Shown piece by piece: positions 1 through 5,042 of a DNA stretch of 7,898 bases. Origin of the DNA: Oscillospiraceae bacterium. Lineage in GTDB: Bacteria; Bacillota; Clostridia; Oscillospirales; Oscillospiraceae. Every line of letters starts with the position of its first letter. Position 1 is the first letter of the stretch. Below the pieces are notes generated by a model. It was not told where the DNA came from. It did no database searches and was given only the letters and a program-made list of their open reading frames with translations. A program made the translations under genes and the position numbers. The stretch spans positions 1 to 7,898 of the forward strand of contig JAFQSI010000235.1 in NCBI GenBank assembly GCA_017409645.1, read 5' to 3'.

Positions 1-399
1 CTGGCCGACTCCTACAAGGACGCCCAGACCGCCATCGAGGTGGGCAAGGTCTTCGACACCGAGCGGAGCATCCTCAACTACGAGAATCTGGGCATCGGCC
101 GTCTGATCTACCAGCTGCCCACCACCCTGTGCGAGATCTTCCTGAGCGAGGTCTTCAAGAAGAACTCCATCGACTCTCTGGATCAGGAGACGCTGTTCAC
201 CATCAATAAGTTCTTCGAGAACAACCTGAACGTCTCCGAGACTTCCCGGAAGCTCTTCGTCCACCGCAACACCCTGGTCTACCGCCTGGAGAAGATCAAG
301 AAGCTCACCGGCCTGGACCTGCGGGAATTCGACCACGCCATCATCTTCAAGGTGGCCCTGATGGTCAGAAAGTACCTCTCCTCCCGGGAGACGCGCTGA
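1..399 (+). CDS. CdaR/PucR-type transcriptional regulator, C-terminal part (5' end off window)
   Basis: This is the last 132 residues of a gene whose reading frame is open from the first base, so the true start lies upstream and the in-frame GTG at 40 is only an internal valine. The visible part is the conserved C-terminal region of the CdaR/PucR regulator family (sugar-diacid or purine-type regulators). It has a helical stretch ending in ENLGIGRLIYQLP (residues about 37-49 of the visible part). A PucR-type helix-turn-helix follows, at about residues 77-99, with NVSETSRKLFVHRNTLVYRL, then the typical TGLDLREFDHAI tail. The family binds DNA through this helix-turn-helix; the effector-sensing part is outside the window. 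A strong hairpin terminator follows 15 nt after the TGA stop, so it does not appear to be co-transcribed with ftsE. The ligand and target genes cannot be told from here. The family call is firm; a specific name is not. Confidence 0.88.
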   Translation: MADSYKDAQTAIEVGKVFDTERSILNYENLGIGRLIYQLPTTLCEIFLSEVFKKNSIDSLDQETLFTINKFFENNLNVSETSRKLFVHRNTLVYRLEKIKKLTGLDLREFDHAIIFKVALMVRKYLSSRETR

Positions 400-413
400 T
401 ATCGGAAATATGG

Positions 414-439
414 AAGGACCGCCGAAAGGCGGTCCTTTT
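414..439 (+). terminator. Intrinsic terminator, possibly bidirectional
   Basis: A 10-bp perfect stem pairs 414-423 with 428-437 around a GAAA tetraloop and runs into TTTT (436-439). It ends the regulator transcript on the plus strand. It also lies 19 bases beyond the stop of the converging minus-strand RCC1 gene and could stop that transcript too, although the T tract on that side is poor (interrupted by CC). Confidence 0.85.
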
Positions 440-455
440 GACGTATGGGGATGTG

Positions 456-1568
456 TCAGGCCTCCCGGAGTAGTGCCTGTATCCTGGGATCCGTACACAG
501 GAAGGTGCCGTCGGCAGTCATGGCGGCGATGATATTGCTGGTTGTCCAGATGTGGGTGACATCGCTCCAGCTTTGTACAATGGACGAAATGCCTGAGTTA
601 AGTCCGGTGGACATGACTTTGCCATCTTTGCGGAGTCCTACGGTACAATAATCGAAAGCGGCAATGACAGAAATCTCAGACCAGTCTTCGACATTGCACT
701 GTTCAAAGTCGTTCTGCCCAACGGCTTTTACGGTGCCGTCTGCACAGAGTCCAACAGTGTGGAATTGACCGGCGGCGATGGCACGGATTCCGGACCAGTC
801 CTGGACATCGCATTGCCCGTCTCTGTTGTTACCAACGGAGCTGACGGTGCCGTCGGAGCGGAGAAGAGCAGTGTGCCAGAAGCCCTTGCAGATCTGGATG
901 TCGGACCGGTTTGCCGGAGCTTCCCGGAGCAGCCTCTGTATCTCGGGATCCGTACACAGGAAGGTGCCGTCGGCGGTCATGGCGGCAGTGAAACGCTTAC
1001 CTACCCAGATGTGGGTGACATTGCTCCAGCTTTGTATAATGGACTGAACGTCGGAGTTTGGTCCGGTGGACATGACTTTGCCATCCTTGCAAAGTCCCAC
1101 GGTACTGTAGTCTTCGGCAGCAATGGCGCAGATCCCGGACCAGCTTTGGACGTTGCACTGACCGTAGTCGTTCCGTCCAACGGCTTTTACGGTGCCGTCG
1201 GCGCAGAGTCCCACCGTATGGAATTTTCCGGCGGCGATGGCACGGATGCCGGACCAGTCCTGGACATTGCATTGGCCCTCGCTGTTGTTACCAACGGAGC
1301 TGACGGTGCCGTCGGAGCGGAGAAGAGCAGTGTGCCAGAAGCCCTCGCAGATTTGGATATCAGGCTGTTTTTCCGGAACTGCCGGTGCTGCTGTGATATG
1401 CGGCAGCTTAAGCTCTGCTCCGCACCGCTTACAAACCGGCTTCCACTGGGGCAGCAGAAATTCAAAGGCAGACCCGCCGCAGCCGCTGCATCGGGCTACG
1501 GAACGGGGCAGGGGAGCAAAGGTGGGATAGCGCAGATAATCAGGGGATGATTTGGCTGACAGAGCCAT
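456..1568 (-). CDS. Zinc-ribbon plus RCC1-repeat protein with duplicated repeat domain
   Basis: The predicted 370-residue protein has no signal peptide or membrane segment, so it is probably cytoplasmic. The N-terminus carries a likely zinc ribbon with CxxC pairs at C27/C30 and C46/C49. The rest is RCC1-type beta-propeller repeats of about 38 residues (DGTVKAVGxNDxxQCNVxxW, IAA, HTVGLCADG). Three clear repeats plus one degenerate repeat form a unit at residues 70-217, and the whole unit recurs at 223-370, about 80% identical by my count. RCC1 propellers usually serve protein-protein interaction; no catalytic motif is visible and the function is unknown. I chose ATG 1568 because a consensus promoter at 1602-1630 would start transcription near 1595, and GGAAAGGG (1587-1580) lies 11 nt before this ATG. 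Longer in-frame starts exist at 1613 (ATG), 1634 (ATG) and 1640 (TTG), but they lie upstream of that transcription start. Codons are somewhat less GC-biased than in the neighbours. It reads convergent to the regulator and divergent from ftsE. Confidence 0.85.
   Translation of the reverse strand: MALSAKSSPDYLRYPTFAPLPRSVARCSGCGGSAFEFLLPQWKPVCKRCGAELKLPHITAAPAVPEKQPDIQICEGFWHTALLRSDGTVSSVGNNSEGQCNVQDWSGIRAIAAGKFHTVGLCADGTVKAVGRNDYGQCNVQSWSGICAIAAEDYSTVGLCKDGKVMSTGPNSDVQSIIQSWSNVTHIWVGKRFTAAMTADGTFLCTDPEIQRLLREAPANRSDIQICKGFWHTALLRSDGTVSSVGNNRDGQCDVQDWSGIRAIAAGQFHTVGLCADGTVKAVGQNDFEQCNVEDWSEISVIAAFDYCTVGLRKDGKVMSTGLNSGISSIVQSWSDVTHIWTTSNIIAAMTADGTFLCTDPRIQALLREA
459..902 (-). repeat. RCC1 tandem duplication, unit 2 (C-terminal)
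   Basis: This is the second copy of the repeat unit, encoding residues 223-370 and ending at the TGA stop (456-458). Comparing the translations by eye gives 30 differences over 148 aligned residues and no indels. Only 6 differences fall in the first 65 residues and 24 in the last 83. Confidence 0.93.
918..1361 (-). repeat. RCC1 tandem duplication, unit 1 (N-terminal)
   Basis: This encodes residues 70-217 of the RCC1 protein, from DIQIC to LLREA. It aligns without gaps to 459-902, offset by exactly 459 bp (153 codons). Shared anchors include the GGGATCCGTACACAGG block at 945-960, matching 486-501. A five-residue linker (PANRS, 903-917) separates the units. Confidence 0.93.
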
Positions 1569-1579
1569 GTACAGACACG

Positions 1580-1587
1580 CCCTTTCC
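1580..1587 (-). promoter_or_regulatory. Ribosome binding site that decides the RCC1 gene start
   Basis: On the minus strand, GGAAAGGG lies 11 nt before ATG 1568. The alternative upstream starts (1613, 1634, 1640) have no comparable purine-rich site at a suitable distance. Confidence 0.6.
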
Positions 1588-1601
1588 GGAGAGTTTTCTT
1601 C

Positions 1602-1630
1602 ATTATAGCACATCAGGACAAAGTCCGCAA
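1602..1630 (-). promoter_or_regulatory. Sigma-A-type promoter of the RCC1 gene
   Basis: Read on the minus strand, TTGCGG (1630-1625), a 17-bp spacer and a perfect TATAAT (1607-1602) are seen. The -10 is preceded by TGC, which makes it an extended -10. The predicted transcription start is near 1595, giving a leader of about 27 nt to ATG 1568. The -35 matches consensus only in TTG. Confidence 0.7.
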
Positions 1631-1673
1631 TCATCCCCAATCATTATGAAATTATGAATTTTTCCAGAGCGCA

Positions 1674-1702
1674 TTGACAGGGCTGTTCAAATGTGTTACA
1701 AT
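1674..1702 (+). promoter_or_regulatory. Sigma-A-type promoter of the ftsE operon
   Basis: A perfect -35 TTGACA (1674-1679), a 17-bp spacer and TACAAT (1697-1702) are present, with TGT just before the -10 giving an extended -10. The predicted start is near 1709, so the in-frame GTG at 1693 cannot be the ftsE start. The -35 lies 43 bp from that of the divergent RCC1 promoter. Confidence 0.85.
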
Positions 1703-1734
1703 TTGGTTACATTTTTAACAGGAGATATAGAAAT

Positions 1735-2424
1735 ATGATCCAGTTTACTGATGTTACAAAATCCTATACCGAGGGCAACACCGCGCTCAACGGCGTTTCC
1801 TTACAGATCGAGGACGGCGAATTCGTCTTCCTGGTGGGTCCCTCCGGTTCCGGCAAGTCCACCATCATGAAGATCATCACCGGCGAGCTGAAGCCCACCT
1901 CCGGTCAGGTCCATGTCAACGGCTACAACCTCGAGCGGATGCGCAAGCGGGACATCCCCTTCATGCGCCGGACTCTGGGCGTCGTGTTCCAGGACTTCCG
2001 TCTGATCAACAAGATGACCGTCTATGACAACGTGGCCTACGCCATGCGCGTCATCGGCGCCAGGGAGGCGGAGATCAAGGAGCGCGTTCCCTATGTGATG
2101 GACCTGGTCGGTCTGACCGGCAAGGAGCGCCGCCACCCCAACGAGATGTCCGGCGGCGAGCAGCAGAGACTTGCCATCGCCCGGGCCCTGGTCAACAACC
2201 CTTCGACCATCATCGCAGACGAGCCCACCGGCAACCTGGACCCCGCGCGGTCCTTCGAGCTGATGACGCTGCTGCAGGAGATCAACAATCTGGGCACCAC
2301 CGTGCTGGTGGTCACCCACGAAAAGGAGCTGGTGGAGCGCTTCGACAAGCGGGTCATCGCCATCGACGAGGGCGTGGTCATCAGCGACGGAATGGACGGG
2401 TATTATCGCTATGAAAATGAATAA
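1735..2424 (+). CDS. ftsE: Cell division ABC transporter ATP-binding protein FtsE
   Basis: FtsE is the cytoplasmic ATPase of the FtsEX complex, which uses ATP hydrolysis to switch on cell-wall hydrolases outside the membrane. The 229-residue product has the usual family length. ABC motifs appear in order: Walker A GPSGSGKST (35-43), Q-loop Q86 in VVFQDFRL, signature SGGEQQRLAIARAL (139-152), Walker B TIIADEPTGNLD (158-169) with catalytic E163, and H-loop H195. ATG 1735 is chosen because GGAG (1721-1724) lies 10 nt before it and because the promoter at 1674-1702 would begin transcription near 1709. The upstream in-frame GTG at 1693 sits inside that promoter. The gene's 3' end overlaps ftsX by 14 nt, implying translational coupling. 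Confidence 0.96.
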   Translation: MIQFTDVTKSYTEGNTALNGVSLQIEDGEFVFLVGPSGSGKSTIMKIITGELKPTSGQVHVNGYNLERMRKRDIPFMRRTLGVVFQDFRLINKMTVYDNVAYAMRVIGAREAEIKERVPYVMDLVGLTGKERRHPNEMSGGEQQRLAIARALVNNPSTIIADEPTGNLDPARSFELMTLLQEINNLGTTVLVVTHEKELVERFDKRVIAIDEGVVISDGMDGYYRYENE

Positions 2425-3298
2425 TTTTGGCTACCTGATGAAGGAGGGCGTCCGCAGCATCTTCTCCCACGGCCTGATGTCCTTTGCCAGCGTGTGCGTC
2501 ACCGTGGCGTGCCTGATCATTGTGGGAAGCTTCTCCATCCTGATGTACAACCTGAATATCATGGTGGAGGATCTGAATCAGACCAATGAGGTCATCTGCT
2601 ATGTCGACAGCGTCTACACCGACGCCGAGGCCAAGAGCGTCCACTCGCGGATCAACATGATCGACAACGTCTTCCAGGCGAATTATGTGTCCCGGGAGGA
2701 AGCGCTGAAGAATTTCGTGGCGGACCACGACAATGACGCCGCCTTCCAGGGCGTGGATCCCCAGGACCTGCGCCACCGCATCGTGGTGGTGCTGGAGGAC
2801 AACAGCCGCATGGAGGAGACGGTGGCCCTGCTCGAGGAGGTCGAGGGCGTGGCCATGATCGACGCCGAATTCGAGCTGGCTGAGGGCTTCACCACCATTT
2901 CCAATGTGCTGGGCGTGGTGTCCACGGGCATCATCGCGATCCTGCTGATCGTCAGCCTGCTCATCATTTCCAACACCGTCAAGCTGGCCATGTACGACCG
3001 CAAGAACGAGATCGCCATCATGAAGATGGTCGGCGCCACCAACGGCTTCATCCGCTTCCCCTTCATGGTCCAGGGCTTCTTCCTGGGCATCATCGGTGCG
3101 GGCCTGGCCTTCGGCGCCGAGTGGCTGCTTTACGACGCACTGGTCACCAACATCCATGAGGTCGACGCACTGGGGCTGTTCAATTTCGTGCCCTTCGTGG
3201 ACCTGCTGGTCCCCATGGTGGTCACCTTCTCTGCTGCCGGCCTGTTCGTTGGCATCTTCGGCAGTATTTCCGCCATCCGTAAGTTTATGGATGTGTAA
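2411..3298 (+). CDS. ftsX: Cell division permease-like protein FtsX
   Basis: FtsX is the membrane partner of FtsE; it relays ATPase state across the membrane to a hydrolase or its activator. The 295-residue protein shows the typical layout: a first membrane helix at about 22-46, an extracellular domain at about 47-165, then three helices at about 165-189, 215-241 and 262-285. A FtsX/MacB-type signature, RKNEIAIMKMVGATNGF, lies at 197-213 between helices 2 and 3. The ATG at 2411 overlaps the end of ftsE by 14 nt; a second in-frame ATG at 2417 is equally possible and would shorten the product by two residues. No strong ribosome site is seen, so coupling to ftsE translation is likely. The hydrolase gene follows after 16 nt. 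Confidence 0.95.
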   Translation: MKMNNFGYLMKEGVRSIFSHGLMSFASVCVTVACLIIVGSFSILMYNLNIMVEDLNQTNEVICYVDSVYTDAEAKSVHSRINMIDNVFQANYVSREEALKNFVADHDNDAAFQGVDPQDLRHRIVVVLEDNSRMEETVALLEEVEGVAMIDAEFELAEGFTTISNVLGVVSTGIIAILLIVSLLIISNTVKLAMYDRKNEIAIMKMVGATNGFIRFPFMVQGFFLGIIGAGLAFGAEWLLYDALVTNIHEVDALGLFNFVPFVDLLVPMVVTFSAAGLFVGIFGSISAIRKFMDV

Positions 3299-3314
3299 AC
3301 AAGGAGCTTTATCT

Positions 3315-4661
3315 ATGAAAAATCGCAAACGACTGGTATCCATCCTGGCGGGGCTTCTGGCGGCTTCCATGCTGCTGACTCTGCTGGTGGGCATCCTGCC
3401 TGTTTCTGCCGCCGCGAAATCCTCCAAGGAGATCAAGGAGGAGATCAACGCCCTGAAGGGTGACCGGTCCGCCATCTGGGCCCAGATCGAGGCCCTGGAG
3501 GGCGAGCAGGACGCCAACTGGGAGTCCATCGAGGAGATGGTCGAGCAGAAGAACAACATCGATCAGCAGATCGGTCTTCTGTACACCGAGATCGAAAACA
3601 TCAACAGCCAGATCCGCAGCTACACCGAGCTGATCGCCGCCAACCAGGAGGAGCTGGACGCGGCCGAGGCCAAGCTGGCTGAGCTGAACGAGAAGAACAA
3701 GGAGCGCATCCAGGCCATGGAGGAGGAGGGCGAGATCTCCTACTGGTCCGTCCTCTTTAAGGCCAAGAGCTTCACCGACCTGATCGACCGTCTGAACATG
3801 ATGTCCGAGATCCATGCCGCCGATCAGCGGCGGATGGACGAGCTGAGCGAGGCCGCCGCGGCTGTCGCCGAGGCCCGGACCGCCCTGGAGACGGAGAAGG
3901 CCGCCCTGGAGGAATCCCGGGTCGCCCTGCGGGAGTCCCAGGCTGCCCTGGACGAAAAGCGTGCCGAGGCCGATGAGCTGCTGGCAGAGCTGAACGCCGA
4001 CAAGCGGGCCCTGGATCAGATGGAGGCAGATTATGAGGCCGAGGAGGCCAAGATCTCTGCCGATATCGCCGCAGCCGAGGTCGAGTATACCAAGGCCCTG
4101 AAGGCCGAGGAGGAGGCTCGCCGCAAGGCTGAGGAGGAGCGCAAGCGCAAGGAAGAGGAAGAACGCAAGAAGCAGGAGGAAGCCAACAAGAAGCCCGGCA
4201 ACAGCGGCAGCTCCGGCGGCGGTAATTCCGGCGGCAGCTCCGACAGCGGCTCCGGCGGCAGCGGCTCGAGCAGCAAGGAGAGCTGGGGCAGACCCTGCAC
4301 CTGGATCCGGCTGACCTCTCCCTACGGCTACCGCACCCATCCCGTCACCGGCAAGTGGAAGTTCCACAACGGTGTCGACCTGGCCAACTCCAAGGGCACG
4401 CCCATCCGGGCCGCCCGCAGCGGCAAGGTCACCGTGGCCACCTACGGCGGCACCTACGGCTACTACGTCACCATCAACCACGGCGACGGCTACTCCAGCC
4501 TCTACGCCCACATGACACACTATATTGTCTCCAAGGGCGATACCGTCAGCAAGGGACAGGTCATCGGCTACATGGGCTCCACCGGCAGAAGCACCGGTCC
4601 CCACCTGCATTTCTCCATTTTCTACAATGGCAGCACCGTGAACCCCATGAACTACATCTGA
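3315..4661 (+). CDS. Secreted coiled-coil M23 peptidoglycan endopeptidase, likely FtsEX partner
   Basis: The 448-residue product starts with a signal peptide (MKNRKR, hydrophobic 8-30, probable cleavage in the SAAA stretch near 31-34). A long, charged, heptad-like coiled coil runs from about 36 to 290, ending in a Lys/Glu-rich run. A Gly/Ser-rich linker of about 25 residues (295-320) precedes an M23/LytM domain at about 325-448. Zinc ligands and catalytic residues are all present: HNGVD (H351, D355), YAHM (H399) and HLHF (H430, H432). M23 enzymes cut peptide cross-bridges in peptidoglycan. The domain order resembles EnvC (coiled coil plus LytM) and functionally PcsB/CwlO, whose coiled coils contact FtsX. 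Unlike EnvC, whose LytM domain is known to be inactive, this one looks catalytic. AAGGAG at 3301-3306 supports ATG 3315. It is the last gene of the ftsEX operon, followed by a terminator. The name is left open because no single symbol fits. Confidence 0.93.
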   Translation: MKNRKRLVSILAGLLAASMLLTLLVGILPVSAAAKSSKEIKEEINALKGDRSAIWAQIEALEGEQDANWESIEEMVEQKNNIDQQIGLLYTEIENINSQIRSYTELIAANQEELDAAEAKLAELNEKNKERIQAMEEEGEISYWSVLFKAKSFTDLIDRLNMMSEIHAADQRRMDELSEAAAAVAEARTALETEKAALEESRVALRESQAALDEKRAEADELLAELNADKRALDQMEADYEAEEAKISADIAAAEVEYTKALKAEEEARRKAEEERKRKEEEERKKQEEANKKPGNSGSSGGGNSGGSSDSGSGGSGSSSKESWGRPCTWIRLTSPYGYRTHPVTGKWKFHNGVDLANSKGTPIRAARSGKVTVATYGGTYGYYVTINHGDGYSSLYAHMTHYIVSKGDTVSKGQVIGYMGSTGRSTGPHLHFSIFYNGSTVNPMNYI

Positions 4662-4663
4662 TC

Positions 4664-4693
4664 AAAAGTGCCGCAGGGATGCGGCACTTTTTT
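4664..4693 (+). terminator. Intrinsic terminator of the ftsEX-hydrolase operon
   Basis: A GC-rich stem pairs GTGCCGC (4668-4674) with GCGGCAC (4681-4687), extendable with AAAA/TTTT. A small loop and a TTTTTT run (4688-4693) complete it. It starts three bases after the stop codon of the M23 gene. Confidence 0.92.
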
Positions 4694-4703
4694 GTTTGCC
4701 GGG

Positions 4704-4732
4704 TTGTATTTTCGCTGAAAAGGAATTATACT
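4704..4732 (+). promoter_or_regulatory. Possible promoter for the ctpA-type gene
   Basis: TTGTAT (4704-4709), a 17-bp spacer and TATACT (4727-4732) lie just after the operon terminator. The -10 matches consensus at 5 of 6 positions and the -35 only in TTG. If used, the transcript would carry a leader of about 300 nt through the palindromic element below. A weaker alternative, TTGTGC (4961-4966) with TATCAA (4984-4989), lies closer to the gene. Confidence 0.45.
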
Positions 4733-4743
4733 GATAGTCAATC

Positions 4744-4865
4744 GCCGGTGGTGGGACGCCCTCCGGGGGGTAACTTTCTTGTCGCCGGACAAGAAAGTCA
4801 CCAAAGAAACCGGCTTAGGGGAGTCCGCTCAGGCTTCCTTGCGTCAATTCGCTCCCTCCCCTAAG
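4744..4865 (+). repeat. Nested palindromic element in spacer (possible dispersed intergenic repeat)
   Basis: Within the gene-free spacer 4694-5042, two adjacent hairpins can form. In the first, 4769-4783 pairs with 4788-4802 (14 pairs, one A/C mismatch) around a GCCG loop; its core is ACTTTCTTGTC/GACAAGAAAGT. It is enclosed by GCCGGT (4744-4749) pairing with ACCGGC (4809-4814). The second hairpin pairs CTTAGGGGAG (4814-4823) perfectly with CTCCCCTAAG (4856-4865) around a 32-nt loop. Neither ends in a T run, so they are not typical terminators. The organisation resembles small dispersed palindromic repeats of bacterial genomes; copy number cannot be seen here. Strand is arbitrary. Confidence 0.6.
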
Positions 4866-4916
4866 AACCCCTCCCGAAACCTTTACATCGGCAGATAATC
4901 AATCATCGCTGGCGGT

Positions 4917-4928
4917 GGATGCGCATCC
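4917..4928. promoter_or_regulatory. 12-bp perfect palindrome, possible operator (site 1)
   Basis: GGATGCGCATCC is fully self-complementary and contains the core TGCGCA, which is also at the centre of the palindrome at 4941-4952. The centres are 24 bp apart. Both lie upstream of the S41 protease gene. A protein-binding role is inference. Confidence 0.35.
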
Positions 4929-4940
4929 CATGCATCGTGA

Positions 4941-4952
4941 TTCTGCGCAGAA
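4941..4952. promoter_or_regulatory. 12-bp perfect palindrome, possible operator (site 2)
   Basis: TTCTGCGCAGAA is fully self-complementary with the same TGCGCA centre as site 1, about 90 bp before the ATG of the protease gene. A dimeric regulator could bind both sites on nearby helical faces. This is inference only. Confidence 0.35.
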
Positions 4953-5042
4953 AAACCTGTTTGTGCGACAGATCCAGAATGATTATCAATAGGATCATAT
5001 GATTGGGAATTCCGGCGTGAGCCGTAAGATACGAGGTGTATC

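Noticed and set aside
759..1550. 263-codon plus-strand open frame opposite the RCC1 gene
   Set aside because: It is antisense to a gene with clear RCC1 repeats, a promoter and a ribosome site. Its own repetitive look is inherited from the duplication.
1693..1734. GTG 1693 as an earlier ftsE start
   Set aside because: It lies within the -10 region of the ftsE promoter and upstream of the predicted transcription start. The extra 14 residues do not resemble the FtsE N-terminus.
3096..3314. Upstream extension of the M23 reading frame inside ftsX
   Set aside because: It is an out-of-frame translation of ftsX. The signal peptide and AAGGAG site place the start at 3315.
2381..3559. Minus-strand open frame (392 codons) opposite ftsX
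   Set aside because: It is His/Asp/Glu-rich antisense of ftsX and the start of the hydrolase gene, with no family features.
3309..4610. Long minus-strand open frame (433 codons) opposite the M23 gene
   Set aside because: It is a shadow frame produced by C/G-ending codons. It is Leu/Gly/Ala-rich low complexity with no recognisable domain, while the plus strand has a complete secreted M23 enzyme.
4355..4864. Plus-strand open frame of 169 codons running from the M23 gene into the spacer
   Set aside because: Its first part is an out-of-frame reading of the M23 domain and its end reads through the terminator and the palindromic element. There is no ribosome site.
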